A stretch of 64,000 nt of DNA from positions 1 through 64,000 of the forward strand of contig NZ_AJLE01000003.1 of NCBI RefSeq assembly GCF_000296775.1. The letters are read 5' to 3'. The notes under the pieces were generated by a model. The model was not told where the DNA came from and did not search any database. It saw only the letters and a list, made by a program, of their open reading frames with translations. Below, in pieces: positions 52,000-61,676 of the stretch (the first letter of the stretch is position 1; the number at the start of each line of letters is the position of its first letter). Origin of the DNA: Sulfurovum sp. AR. Its GTDB lineage: Bacteria > Campylobacterota > Campylobacteria > Campylobacterales > Sulfurovaceae. The translations under genes were made by a program, and so were the position numbers.

Positions 52000-54453
52000 A
52001 TGAAAGCTTTGATCATCAGTGCAGATCTTTTTGAAGACTCTGAGTTGAAAATACCCTATCAATCTCTTGGGGAACTAGGTATACATGTAGACATAGCCTC
52101 TACCAAAAAAGGTGCTATTATAGGAAAACATGGATTTAATGTCTATGCCACAGTAACCCTCAATGAGGTAGATCCCAAGCAGTATGACATATTGATCCTT
52201 CCTGGAGGTAAAAGTCCCTCTTTGATACGTCAAGAAGAAAAGGCATTAGAAATAGCACGATACTTTTTTGACCATGATAAACTGGTTGCAGCTATCTGCC
52301 ATGGTCCCCAGATACTCATTTCAGCTGGTATCATGGAAGGAAGAGTTGCAACAGGTTATAAAAGCATTGCAAAAGAACTTGAAGATGCTGGTGCCATCTA
52401 TAAAGATGAGAAAGTAGTCATCGATAGAAACCTGATCACTTCGAGGCAGCCTTCGGACCTCAATGCGTTTATGCAAGCAATTAAAGAGTATTTATATCTT
52501 GCATCAAAAAATAAAAAAACGGCCCACTCCCAAAAAGTCATCAAAGAGCGGTTCACGCTGGAAAAAACGTTTTGCAAGAGACTCTTTGACAAAAAAGCGA
52601 AGTTCGGCTTTGGCGGCTTTGGTGAGGCAGTCTACTACCGTACCTACAGCAGGATCAAATCTGACGGTTCTAAGGAACATTGGGCAGATACTGTCATACG
52701 TGTGATCAATGGTGTGATGACAGTACGCAAAGATCATTACCTTTCAAACGCTTTATTCTGGGATGAAGTAAAATGGCAAAAATATGCTCAAAAACTTGCG
52801 CTTTCCATGTTCGATATGAAGTGGCTTCCACCAGGAAGAGGTCTTTGGATCATGGGTACAGAGTATATTTATGAACGTGGAGGTGCGGCATTAAACAATT
52901 GTGGTGCCGTGGATACAACAAATCTTTCGCTCGCAGCAGAATGGACCATGGATATGCTCATGTGCGGGGTCGGCGTCGGTTTTAATACTGCATGGCAGGG
53001 AAAAAATGTTTCCATACCAGATAAAAATACTCCAAGTACCTATGCCATTCCGGACAGTAGAGAGGGTTGGGCAGAATCCGTCAAACTCTTGATAGAGAGC
53101 TATACAAAAAAAGCACCATGGTTTTCTTTTGATTACAGTCTGATACGTCCTGAGGGATCACCGATCCGTGGATTTGGTGGTACTGCATCCGGCCCTGCTC
53201 CGTTACAAGTGTTACATCAACGTATTGAAAACTATTTGGACAATTATTGTCAGGGAAAGATCGATAATACTCGCTGTGTGGCTGATGTGATGAATGCGAT
53301 CGGTGTCTGTGTTGTGGCAGGGAATGTACGAAGAAGTGCGGAAATAGCACTGGGATCGGTCGATGACACAAGTTTTCTGGAATTGAAGGATTATAGAAAA
53401 AACCCGGAACGTGCTGAGATCGGATGGGTCTCAAACAATACGGTCGTACTCACTAAAACAGAGGATCTTGAAAAGCTTTCGGTGATCGCTGAACATATTC
53501 GAGAGAATGGGGAACCAGGTATCATGAACCTGATGAATGTTCAAAAATATGCACGTTACGGTGAGGAGTCCAAAGACTCTGCATCGCTGGCAAACCCCTG
53601 CTCTGAAATTGCTTTAGAGAGTTTTGAACTCTGTAATCTCTCTGAAGTCTTTCCATCACGATGTGTGAACGAAGATGATTTTTATCAAGCATTGGAGTAT
53701 GCAACGTTTTACGCTTCAACAGTCTCGTTGCTTATGACACATCGTCCTGAAACCAATACGGTCATTTCACGAAACCGTCGGATCGGTGTCAGTATTTCCG
53801 GTATTGCAGATATGCTTGATAGAGATGGTATAGCCGATTTGACCTCTAGACTGAAAAAAGGGTACAACCTTGTACGTTCTGTCAATCAGGCATTGGCAGA
53901 AGAAGCAGGTATTCCTGTATCCACCAGAGTGACAACAGTGAAACCCTCTGGAACAATCAGCCAATTGGTCGGATGTAGTTCAGGGATGCACTTCCCGACA
54001 TTTCAGTATGCCATACGCCGTATACGTGTAGGTAACACTTCACCTATCTGTCATATACTCAAAGAGGCAGGGGTAACGTATGAAGAGGATCATTATAGTA
54101 CCAATACAACTGTTTTCGAATTTCCTGTTGATCATGGGAAAACAAGAAATGCGACCCTTGTTTCAGCATGGGAGCAGTTTTCCATCTTAGCCATGTTACA
54201 GAGAGAATGGAGCGATAATATGGTGAGTTGTACGATCTATTTTGATCCAAACAGAGAGGGAGATCAGATCGATGATATGTTAAGAGAATTTGTACCACTA
54301 ATCAAGTCGGTCTCTATGCTTCCGCATTCGTACAAAGGATCTTACAAACAAATGCCGTATGAGGGTATTACAAAAGAGCAATATGAAGCACGTCTTGAAA
54401 AGATGCCGTCTATTGACTGGAACACTTTTTCCAATAGCAAGACCATAAAATAG
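52000..54453 (+). CDS. DJ-1/PfpI domain fused to class II (B12) ribonucleotide reductase
   Basis: An 817-residue fusion. Residues 1-167 are a DJ-1/PfpI domain (LILPGG near 66, nucleophile C100 in AAICHGP). From about 180 it matches monomeric adenosylcobalamin-dependent ribonucleoside-triphosphate reductase: FGGFGEAVYYRTYSR, C301 in NNCGAV, and C534-x-E536-x8-C545 in ANPCSEIALESFELCN, with the same 11-residue spacing as C408/C419 of the Lactobacillus enzyme. No cysteine pair is seen at the C-terminus, where that enzyme has its redox pair; this one ends about 40 residues earlier. The reading frame is continuous. AGGAG-type ribosome site upstream. Confidence 0.87.
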   Translation: MKALIISADLFEDSELKIPYQSLGELGIHVDIASTKKGAIIGKHGFNVYATVTLNEVDPKQYDILILPGGKSPSLIRQEEKALEIARYFFDHDKLVAAICHGPQILISAGIMEGRVATGYKSIAKELEDAGAIYKDEKVVIDRNLITSRQPSDLNAFMQAIKEYLYLASKNKKTAHSQKVIKERFTLEKTFCKRLFDKKAKFGFGGFGEAVYYRTYSRIKSDGSKEHWADTVIRVINGVMTVRKDHYLSNALFWDEVKWQKYAQKLALSMFDMKWLPPGRGLWIMGTEYIYERGGAALNNCGAVDTTNLSLAAEWTMDMLMCGVGVGFNTAWQGKNVSIPDKNTPSTYAIPDSREGWAESVKLLIESYTKKAPWFSFDYSLIRPEGSPIRGFGGTASGPAPLQVLHQRIENYLDNYCQGKIDNTRCVADVMNAIGVCVVAGNVRRSAEIALGSVDDTSFLELKDYRKNPERAEIGWVSNNTVVLTKTEDLEKLSVIAEHIRENGEPGIMNLMNVQKYARYGEESKDSASLANPCSEIALESFELCNLSEVFPSRCVNEDDFYQALEYATFYASTVSLLMTHRPETNTVISRNRRIGVSISGIADMLDRDGIADLTSRLKKGYNLVRSVNQALAEEAGIPVSTRVTTVKPSGTISQLVGCSSGMHFPTFQYAIRRIRVGNTSPICHILKEAGVTYEEDHYSTNTTVFEFPVDHGKTRNATLVSAWEQFSILAMLQREWSDNMVSCTIYFDPNREGDQIDDMLREFVPLIKSVSMLPHSYKGSYKQMPYEGITKEQYEARLEKMPSIDWNTFSNSKTIK

Positions 54454-54489
54454 ATATTTACAAATCCAACCTGTACTAAAAATTAAAAA

Positions 54490-55275
54490 CTATCTTATGA
54501 ACGATGCAATGGTCTCTTTATAATCAGGGTGTAGGTGTACAGTATTATGCCCTACATTGCTGAGTGTCACAGTTTCAACCTCTGTTTTATTAAAAGAGTG
54601 GATAAAATTCTGGGTATTCTCATAAGGGATAACCCTATCATTTCCCGCTGCTATGATCAGTGTATCTGTGGTGATATCAGCAGCTCTTCCGACCGAATCC
54701 AAACGTTCTTTGATGATGAGATCAATAGGGAAAAATCCATAAATTTTTTTACCTACATTGACTGCACTATCAAAAGGTGTCACAAGGATCAGCTTATCTA
54801 TATTGCGTTTGGAAGCCAAGTATGTTGCTACAGCCCCTCCGATACTTCTACCCATAGTCGAAATTGTACTATGGAGTTTAATAAAATGATCGTAAACGGC
54901 TAATGCATCACTGTAGAGACCCCCTTCATATGGGGATCCACTACTCCCTCCATAACCACGGTAGTTGACGAGGTAAACTGTACGGTCGGCAAAAATGCTT
55001 CGAAAATCATCAATGTTATATGCAACGTTCTCAGCATTGCCTCCAAAGTAGATAAGCGCTTTCTCCTTACCTGGGTTAAGTGTCCATACCTTGATACGCA
55101 TTTCACCTGTATCTAGTAGAGTATATGCTACATCCGGAACACTTACCTCAGTGCTCGGCAAGTAAATTATCTGGCGCTGAAAGACAAAAAGTAAAAAACA
55201 CATTAGCACGTAAAAGATTCCCAATACAGCTATAAATGAAAGCATTTTTCTACCCTTTATTGTCTTCTCCATCAT
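54490..55275 (-). CDS. alpha/beta hydrolase
   Basis: A 261-residue membrane-anchored hydrolase. One N-terminal membrane helix (about residues 11-32) is followed by an alpha/beta-hydrolase domain: oxyanion segment NYRGYGGSSGSPYEGG, nucleophile elbow GRSIGG (about residues 136-141), acid DRVIPYENTQ and the C-terminal His in NVGHNTVHLHPDY. It resembles BEM46-like hydrolases of unknown substrate. The ATG at 55275 is favoured; the TTG five codons before is weaker. No clear ribosome site is visible. Confidence 0.82.
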   Translation of the reverse strand: MMEKTIKGRKMLSFIAVLGIFYVLMCFLLFVFQRQIIYLPSTEVSVPDVAYTLLDTGEMRIKVWTLNPGKEKALIYFGGNAENVAYNIDDFRSIFADRTVYLVNYRGYGGSSGSPYEGGLYSDALAVYDHFIKLHSTISTMGRSIGGAVATYLASKRNIDKLILVTPFDSAVNVGKKIYGFFPIDLIIKERLDSVGRAADITTDTLIIAAGNDRVIPYENTQNFIHSFNKTEVETVTLSNVGHNTVHLHPDYKETIASFIR

Positions 55276-55354
55276 ACTGTACCATCCCAATTGTATTCAT
55301 GAATAGCAACCTTTGTTAAAGAACAAAATCAGCCATCAATAAACATTGCATCAG

Positions 55355-56116
55355 TTACTCTTTTACGATCCCCTTCATAAACTGCTGAAAATCAGAGGGG
55401 AAAGGAAAGACCACTGTATTGGTCTTGTCATTGGATATATCACTCAGAGTCTGCAGATAACGCAACTGTATTCCATGTGGATTATCACTGAGAATTTTAG
55501 CTGCTTCAACAAGATTCTTACTTGCTTCAAGTTCTCCTTTTGCATTGATCACTTTTGCACGACGTTCCCGTTCCGCTTCCGCCTGTTTCGCAATAGCACG
55601 TACCATGCTTTCATTAAGGTCTACATGCTTGATCTCGACATTGGATATCTTGATACCCCAAGTATCAGTCTGTTTATCCAATATCTCCTGTATATCATAG
55701 TTCAACTGTTCACGTTCTGCAAGCATTTCATCAAGTTCATGTCGACCCAAGACGGAACGTAGAGTCGTCTGGGCAAGCTGGCTGGTTGCAGCATAAAAAT
55801 TCTCCACCTGTATGATCGCTTTTTCAGGATCAACCACACGAAAGTAGACGACAGCATTGACATTCACAGAAACATTGTCATGAGAAATCACATCTTGTTC
55901 TGGAACATCCAAAACAATGATACGCAGGTCCACCCGTTCCATTCTCTGTATAAACGGTATCAATATGATCAGACCTGGGCCTTTGACCCCGGTAAAGCGT
56001 CCAAGTGTAAACACCACTGCACGTTCGTACTCACGTAAGATACGAATGGCAGATGCCAAAAAAATGATCAGTATCATCACGATATAGACAGTTGTCATTG
56101 GTAGTATAGGTAACAT
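55355..56116 (-). CDS. slipin (SPFH/band 7 stomatin-like protein)
   Basis: A 253-residue membrane protein with an N-terminal helix (about residues 5-22) and an SPFH domain: [35 protein letters not shown] and [17 protein letters not shown], then a helical [16 protein letters not shown] segment. This is the slipin-2 type. It lies three bases downstream of the NfeD-like protease gene, and such proteases cleave slipins; the pair forms a membrane quality-control unit. Confidence 0.92.
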   Translation of the reverse strand: MLPILPMTTVYIVMILIIFLASAIRILREYERAVVFTLGRFTGVKGPGLIILIPFIQRMERVDLRIIVLDVPEQDVISHDNVSVNVNAVVYFRVVDPEKAIIQVENFYAATSQLAQTTLRSVLGRHELDEMLAEREQLNYDIQEILDKQTDTWGIKISNVEIKHVDLNESMVRAIAKQAEAERERRAKVINAKGELEASKNLVEAAKILSDNPHGIQLRYLQTLSDISNDKTNTVVFPFPSDFQQFMKGIVKE

Positions 56117-56119
56117 TAT

Positions 56120-57415
56120 TTACTCCTTTATTGGATTGACGTGCAGCACAAGTCCTGATAGACTCTCTACACGCACTTTTTGACCGATCTCGAGCACACT
56201 CTCAGATTCAGCATACCATACTTCACCATGGCAACGGACACGATATCCTTTTTCAGATGATTCAAGGACTTCAGCAGTGGAACCTATCATCTCATCTACG
56301 CCTGTGACTATTTTGACAGACCTTGATTTAATAAGAAAACGTATCACAAAGATGAAAAAAGCCAGACTTACCAAGGTAAAGGCAATAATAAGTGGAATGG
56401 AGACTCCGCTTCCCAGTGTATCGGTATCAAAAAGAAGCAGTGATCCAAAGGCAAAAGCAGCCACTCCGCCGATCCCCAATATACCAAATCCTGTGATCAA
56501 CACTTCAGCAACCATAAAAGCAATACCCAAGAGTATCAGCAGCAATCCAGCATAATTAAAAGGAAGCATATTTAATGCATACAATGAAATCACACCCGAT
56601 ATGACTCCTATCACTCCTGGGAATATGGCACCTGGGTTCATCAATTCAAAAAAGATCCCGTAGATGGCTATGATCAAGAGTATATAGACAATATTTGGGT
56701 CGGTAATAGTCATTAAGAATTGTATTTTCCAGTCAGGCTCAAATGTTTGTATCACAGCATTTTTTGTTCTGAGTGTAATCTCTTTCCCGGAAACAGTAAG
56801 TGTTGTTCCATCAAGTTTATTCAATAGTTCAGTGCTATTCTCAGCCATCAGATCGATCACATGATAACGCAACGCATCTTTGGCAGAAATACTTTTAGCC
56901 TCTTTAACCGCCTCTATTGCCCATGTAATATTACGATCATTGAGTTCAGCGAGACTTTTGATATAAGCGATGGCATCATTAATCACTTTTTTCTCAAGCG
57001 CAGTGGGACTGGTTGCATTTGAATCTGCAACCATAGGCGTGGGCATCAGACTAACAGGAGTTGCAGCACCAAGGTTGGTTCCAGGCGCCATGGCTGCCAC
57101 ATGAGAAGCATAAAGAAGATAGGTCCCTGCACTTGCAGCCCGTGCACCTTTGGGAGAGACATAGGTGATCACTGGCAAAGTACTGTTCGTGATCTCCTGT
57201 ATCATTTCCCTCATAGAAGTAGAAAGGCCTCCAGGTGTATCAAGTTCTATCAATACCATCTGGGCATTGTCTTGCACTGCAGCTGCCATACCTTCTTTAA
57301 GATAGTTACTGCTTGCAGGCCCTACTGCACCCTTTATCTCTAATTTTATGACCGTTGAAGTGCTGGCGATAATCGGAAAAAATATGATAAGTAGTAAAAA
57401 AAATAAGCGCTTCAT
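56120..57415 (-). CDS. NfeD-family membrane serine protease
   Basis: A 431-residue protein. Signal/anchor at the N-terminus, ClpP-like serine protease domain (about 25-220) with VLIELDTPGGLSTSMREM-type pattern, catalytic Ser in GARAASAGTYLL and the Lys in LEKKVINDAIAYIKSL, then four to five membrane helices (about 240-370) and a C-terminal OB-fold NfeD domain (VEILEIGQKVRVE-like end). This is the 1510-N type protease that cleaves stomatin/slipin C-termini. It is the first gene of the two-gene operon. Confidence 0.92.
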   Translation of the reverse strand: MKRLFFLLLIIFFPIIASTSTVIKLEIKGAVGPASSNYLKEGMAAAVQDNAQMVLIELDTPGGLSTSMREMIQEITNSTLPVITYVSPKGARAASAGTYLLYASHVAAMAPGTNLGAATPVSLMPTPMVADSNATSPTALEKKVINDAIAYIKSLAELNDRNITWAIEAVKEAKSISAKDALRYHVIDLMAENSTELLNKLDGTTLTVSGKEITLRTKNAVIQTFEPDWKIQFLMTITDPNIVYILLIIAIYGIFFELMNPGAIFPGVIGVISGVISLYALNMLPFNYAGLLLILLGIAFMVAEVLITGFGILGIGGVAAFAFGSLLLFDTDTLGSGVSIPLIIAFTLVSLAFFIFVIRFLIKSRSVKIVTGVDEMIGSTAEVLESSEKGYRVRCHGEVWYAESESVLEIGQKVRVESLSGLVLHVNPIKE

Positions 57416-57511
57416 CGTATATACCTCTCATCAATATAAAGGACAACTAATACTTATACTAACAAATAAATAAAAGAAATGTCAATGTCTTTGTGCTAAA
57501 ATATGTAAAAG

Positions 57512-57529
57512 GCAGCTATACAAAGCTGC
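57512..57529 (+). other. small hairpin in the 57586 leader
   Basis: GCAGCT-ATACAA-AGCTGC is a perfect 6-bp stem upstream of the 57586 gene. A role is not evident. Confidence 0.3.
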
Positions 57530-57585
57530 AGAGTTCAAGAGGTTTGGATGCATTCCTTTATATTATACATGCATGGAGGCAGTAT

Positions 57586-57834
57586 ATGGAAAACTACATT
57601 TATAATTCTGACGTGGGGACATTTACGATCGTTCAGAAAGGTCTTTTACAGTACGAGCTTTGGATAGGTGAAGAACTGCTTGGTGAATATCAAACTGCAG
57701 AACAGGCTGCTGAAGATGTTGCCACATTTAATACAGACTATGTTGAATGGGATAGATTTAGAAATGAGCTTGAAAACTTCCCAACAAGCCTTCCAGAATG
57801 GACTGTTGTCTCCGAGGAAACACCTCGTAAGTAA
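57586..57834 (+). CDS. small conserved hypothetical protein
   Basis: An 82-residue cytosolic protein. It has an aromatic-rich first half (TFTIVQKGLLQYELWIGEEL) followed by a helical acidic part with YVEWDRFRNELE and ends in ETPRK. I do not recognise a family. The ATG at 57586 has GGAGG at 6 bases; the frame is open upstream but without a ribosome site. Its stop overlaps the Mut7-C gene's ATG by one base, so the two are coupled. Confidence 0.7.
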   Translation: MENYIYNSDVGTFTIVQKGLLQYELWIGEELLGEYQTAEQAAEDVATFNTDYVEWDRFRNELENFPTSLPEWTVVSEETPRK

Positions 57835-58322
57835 TGCAATATTCCCATCATTTTGCTAAAAACAGCAGCATAAAGTTTATCGCTGATTGCCATTTAGGTA
57901 AACTGGCAAAATATCTTCGACTTCTGGGTATTGACACCCTTTACTTTCCACATATAGAAGATGATGAGCTACTGCGAATAGCAAACGATGAGGATCGTAC
58001 GATTCTTACCAAAGATCGTTCTCTTTCACAACGTAAAAAAGCTCCTGTATTTTTTTTAGAGGAGAAAGAGACTCAAGCACAATTAAAAACAGTGATAGAC
58101 CACTATAAACTAAAAGTGCAACCTTCTCCCTTCAGCCGATGTATCGTCTGCAACACTCCACTACAGATAATTGAAAAAGAGAAGGTGCTGGATCGTCTGC
58201 CTGAAAAGGTCAAAAAGTATTTTGATTATTTTGAATACTGTCCTAGCTGTGACCGTATCTACTGGCGGGGTGACCATTACCGACATATGAAGGCCTACTT
58301 GGACCAGGTATTGGAATCTTAA
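57834..58322 (+). CDS. Mut7-C RNase domain protein
   Basis: A 162-residue protein of the Mut7-C (DUF82) family, a PIN-like ribonuclease fold joined to a zinc ribbon. The start FIADCHLGKLAKYLRLLG, the middle ILTKDRSL with conserved acidic residues, and the two C-x2-C pairs (CIVCNTPL near residue 101; CPSCDRIYWRG near residue 139) match. RNA processing is the inferred role; no partner is known. It follows the small 57586 gene and precedes a membrane protein by 16 bases. Confidence 0.88.
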   Translation: MQYSHHFAKNSSIKFIADCHLGKLAKYLRLLGIDTLYFPHIEDDELLRIANDEDRTILTKDRSLSQRKKAPVFFLEEKETQAQLKTVIDHYKLKVQPSPFSRCIVCNTPLQIIEKEKVLDRLPEKVKKYFDYFEYCPSCDRIYWRGDHYRHMKAYLDQVLES

Positions 58323-58338
58323 CCAATAAAGGATGATG

Positions 58339-58983
58339 ATGTTAAAACAGCTATTATGGTTGACCATATGGGGTGTTGTCTTTGGATATATGGAGGCGGC
58401 TGTGGTTGTTTATCTACGTGATATCTATTATCCTGAAGGTTTTTCATTTCCTTTGGTCATAATAGAGGATCGTATTCTGTTGACCGAACTGCTTCGTGAA
58501 GCAGCAACACTGCTCTTGATCTGGGTGACCGTATCTCTGGCATACAACAGACTGCAAAGCCGCTTTGCAGCTTTTTTCCTACTCTTTGGACTGTGGGATA
58601 TTTTCTACTATATTTTTTTAAAACTGCTTCTTGATTGGCCTGAAAGTCTGAACACATGGGATATACTCTTTCTTATCCCTGCACCTTGGGTTGGACCCGT
58701 CTGGGCACCTGTACTAGTATCCATAGGGTTCGTCTATGCCGGTACGACCCTACTGTTTTATCATCAGAAAAAACGATTTTTACATTTTGACAGAATGTTT
58801 ATCCTCTTTGAGTTGTTTTCAGCACTGCTCATTATTGTTTCTTTTATGATACCCGGTTCATCCATACTTGATCAGAATATGCCTACAGACTTTCCATGGA
58901 TACTGTTTCTCACAGGATTTTTGATAGGTACAGGTGTTTTTCTTTACACGGTTTACCGATCTGATCATGCAGATATGAAATGA
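58339..58983 (+). CDS. polytopic membrane protein
   Basis: A 214-residue inner-membrane protein with about six to seven helices. It has several Trp and aromatic residues (WDIFYYIFLKLLLDWP, APWVGPVWAPV). I do not recognise a family. The start at 58339 is chosen from three tandem ATGs because AAAGG is 6 bases before it. It is probably cotranscribed with the Mut7-C gene. Function unknown. Confidence 0.65.
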   Translation: MLKQLLWLTIWGVVFGYMEAAVVVYLRDIYYPEGFSFPLVIIEDRILLTELLREAATLLLIWVTVSLAYNRLQSRFAAFFLLFGLWDIFYYIFLKLLLDWPESLNTWDILFLIPAPWVGPVWAPVLVSIGFVYAGTTLLFYHQKKRFLHFDRMFILFELFSALLIIVSFMIPGSSILDQNMPTDFPWILFLTGFLIGTGVFLYTVYRSDHADMK

Positions 58984-59005
58984 TAAAAATATTCTTTTGA
59001 TAGAT

Positions 59006-59281
59006 TCAGATCTCTTCATACTCCAGTTCAAAGTGGTATTCTGAAAAATTCCTTTCAAGCATTTGTTCGATCTTTTCACGGTATTGTGTGGCTTTAAGTG
59101 CATTTGGAGAGAGAAAAACAAAAGCGATATCAGCCTCTTTGGCATACTCACCACTGATATCCATCACAGAGACATTAAATGCTTTCAGTTTCTCTTTCAT
59201 ACTGTTTGTGACACTTCTGCGCCCTTTGAGTGATTGGACATAAGGCAATTCAAGATGGAGGAGACAGCTACAGATGATCAT
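59006..59281 (-). CDS. DUF503 family protein
   Basis: A 91-residue protein of the DUF503 family. Seen: CSCLLHLELPYVQSLKGRR near the start, a helical KEKLKAFNVSVMDI segment, and an EYAKEADIAFVFLSP strand. DUF503 proteins are small, conserved, with a ferredoxin-like fold, sometimes next to ribosome-binding factor A; the role is unknown. The ATG at 59281 gives the family N-terminus; an earlier in-frame start lies inside lonB. It follows the Lon-like gene by seven bases. Confidence 0.85.
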   Translation of the reverse strand: MIICSCLLHLELPYVQSLKGRRSVTNSMKEKLKAFNVSVMDISGEYAKEADIAFVFLSPNALKATQYREKIEQMLERNFSEYHFELEYEEI

Positions 59282-59288
59282 ATGCTTC

Positions 59289-61676
59289 TCATATCTTTTT
59301 TTGTTTGCTTTTATTGGCAAAAAGTTTCAATTTCTCTTCTACAAGATAATTGATACTCTCTTTTGGGAAATGACCGTTCGCATCTTTTGTACCGCTTTTT
59401 TTACCTGTAAGTATCTCCAAGCCTTCATCCACACTCTCAATCGCATAGATTTTGAATCTATTCTCTTTTACAGCTTCTAACACTTCTTCTTTCAACATCA
59501 GATGTTTGACATTGGATGCAGGTATAATGATCCCATGGTGTTTTTTGCTCTTGACCAAGTTGCAGACATCAAAAAAGCCTTCGATTTTTTCATTGATCCC
59601 TCCGACTGCCTGAACCTGACCGTTTTGATTCACTGAACCGGTCACTGCAATAGACTGATCAAGCGCTACTTCGCTCAATGAAGAGAGTAAAGCAAAGAGC
59701 TCTGCACATGATGCACTGTCACCGTCAATTTTTCCGTATGATTGTTCGAAAACCAGTGTAGCTGTTATGCTTAATGGAAAATCTTTTGCATAGGTAGCAG
59801 CCAAATAAGATGAAAGTATCATTATCCCCTTGTCATGGGTCGGACCGCTTAGTTTTGCTTCTCTTTCTATATTGATCACACCGCCTTTACCCAGTCGTGT
59901 CAATGCTGTGATCTTTGAGGGATGGCCGAAAGAAAAGTTTCCTAGATCAAGTACAGCAACCCCATTGATCTGACCTATAGCAGATCCTTCGGTTTCTATG
60001 AGGATCGTTCCTCTCTGAATCGCTTCATACATCTTATCTTTGATCCTGTCTGATCTTTCTATCTTTTCCATAATGGCTTGATCTATCTGAGCTTTTGAAA
60101 TATGGTCCATATCTTCTTGTGAAGCGATAAAGTCAGCCTCATGTAACAGATCGCTCAAACCTCCTAAATGTGTGGTAAGTTTCTGGCTGTCCTCTGCCAT
60201 ACGGGAACTGTATTCGATCACCTTACCGACCGCCTGTTTATCCAATGGCAAAAGGCCATTATCTTTTGCGATCATACCTATCATTCTGGCATAAAGCTGA
60301 ATATTTTCATCATTCCTGTCTGTTTCATTTTCAAAATCAGCATTGATCTTAAAGAGTTCCCTGAACTCAGGATCATAATTATATAAGAGATAGTAAAGAA
60401 ATCTGTCGCCTATAAGTACGATCTTGATATCCAGTTCAATGGTCTCAGGTTCCAAAGAAAGTGTACTGATCAAGCTTAATGAACGTGCAAGCGGTTCTAT
60501 ACGGATCTCAGAAGATCTCAGCATCCTTTTAAGTCCTTCCCAGACAAAAGGCTGCATTAAAACCTTTGAAGCATCCAATATTAGATATCCTCCATTTGCT
60601 TTATGCAATGCTCCAGCTTTGATTAGATTGAAATCGGTCAAAAGTGTCCCCATTTGGGCAATATGTTCGATCTCACCAAACAGATTTGTATAGGTTGGAT
60701 TATCTTCATAAATAATAGGAGCACCCTCTTGATCTTTATGTGCTACGATGACATTGACATGGTATCGGTTAAATATACCGCTTTGTTTAGCATAATTCGC
60801 TCCCATCATTGCAAGACTGTTTTGCGCAGAAATTAAAAAATCCTGTGAATTATCTATAATGTCTTCTTCCACACTCTCTAAATAGGCTACGACTTTTTCA
60901 TAATCCTGATACTTTCTTTTTAATTCGTTGATACTTGTGTCTACAGCTTTTTTAGTCATTTTTCTTTCAAGTTCCCGGATCTCTTTTTGCTGTATTTTAC
61001 TTTCGATCACAATATCTTGAACTATATTCTCCAGTTCATTCCTGAATTTGAGTATTTTCTCCTGTATCTGGTCTTTATCTTGCGTACTTAATGCTTGATA
61101 CTCTTCTTTTGCAAGTACTTTTCCATCATGGCTCATAGGTGCTAATGTATAGCCTGCAGTCGTATAATTGATAAAGATATTTTCCTCTTTGGCTCTTCTT
61201 TTCACTTCCCTTAGGGATTTCTCTTTCGCATCGGTCAGCTTATCTATAATGGCCTGTTTTTGTATACGATACTCTTCACTTTCAAAGAGTGAGGGGATGA
61301 CCGTTTGTAACTCTTCTATCAGCTCTTCCATGTCTTTTTTAAGCTGTACGCCCATAGATGATTCAAGCTTGAGATAGATCGGTTTTCTAGAGTCTTCAAA
61401 ATTATTGACATAACACCAGTCACCCGGTTTCTTTTCATCTTTTGCCTGGCTCTGTATAAACTTTTCTACTACTGTATGTTTACCGCTGCCAACCCTTCCC
61501 ATGGCATAAAGGTTGTATCCCTCTTTCTTGATACCTATACCAAAACTGATCGCTTTGAGTGCTCTGTCCTGTCCTATGATCTCATTAGGATCTTTCAGTT
61601 CCTCAGTCGTATTAAAATCAAATAATGCCAAGTCACAATGGTTATAAAGTTTATCGGTCGCAAGTGGTTTTATCAT
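59289..61676 (-). CDS. LonB-like ATP-dependent protease
   Basis: A 795-residue AAA protease of the 'Lon-related' (AAA_32 + Lon_C) group. Walker A GRVGSGKHT near residue 60, a long coiled-coil insertion (about 120-280), a Walker B-like region in NGGYLILDASKV, and the C-terminal Lon protease domain with the Ser in DGDSASCAELFALLSSLS and the Lys in GGINEKIEGFFDV, forming the Ser-Lys dyad. The N-terminal substrate domain of classical Lon is absent. It overlaps ald by four bases and precedes DUF503. Confidence 0.9.
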   Translation of the reverse strand: MIKPLATDKLYNHCDLALFDFNTTEELKDPNEIIGQDRALKAISFGIGIKKEGYNLYAMGRVGSGKHTVVEKFIQSQAKDEKKPGDWCYVNNFEDSRKPIYLKLESSMGVQLKKDMEELIEELQTVIPSLFESEEYRIQKQAIIDKLTDAKEKSLREVKRRAKEENIFINYTTAGYTLAPMSHDGKVLAKEEYQALSTQDKDQIQEKILKFRNELENIVQDIVIESKIQQKEIRELERKMTKKAVDTSINELKRKYQDYEKVVAYLESVEEDIIDNSQDFLISAQNSLAMMGANYAKQSGIFNRYHVNVIVAHKDQEGAPIIYEDNPTYTNLFGEIEHIAQMGTLLTDFNLIKAGALHKANGGYLILDASKVLMQPFVWEGLKRMLRSSEIRIEPLARSLSLISTLSLEPETIELDIKIVLIGDRFLYYLLYNYDPEFRELFKINADFENETDRNDENIQLYARMIGMIAKDNGLLPLDKQAVGKVIEYSSRMAEDSQKLTTHLGGLSDLLHEADFIASQEDMDHISKAQIDQAIMEKIERSDRIKDKMYEAIQRGTILIETEGSAIGQINGVAVLDLGNFSFGHPSKITALTRLGKGGVINIEREAKLSGPTHDKGIMILSSYLAATYAKDFPLSITATLVFEQSYGKIDGDSASCAELFALLSSLSEVALDQSIAVTGSVNQNGQVQAVGGINEKIEGFFDVCNLVKSKKHHGIIIPASNVKHLMLKEEVLEAVKENRFKIYAIESVDEGLEILTGKKSGTKDANGHFPKESINYLVEEKLKLFANKSKQKKI

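Noticed and set aside
52000-52510. Separate pfpI gene upstream of the reductase
   Set aside because: The reading frame runs through without a stop and there is no ribosome site or start near residue 170-185.
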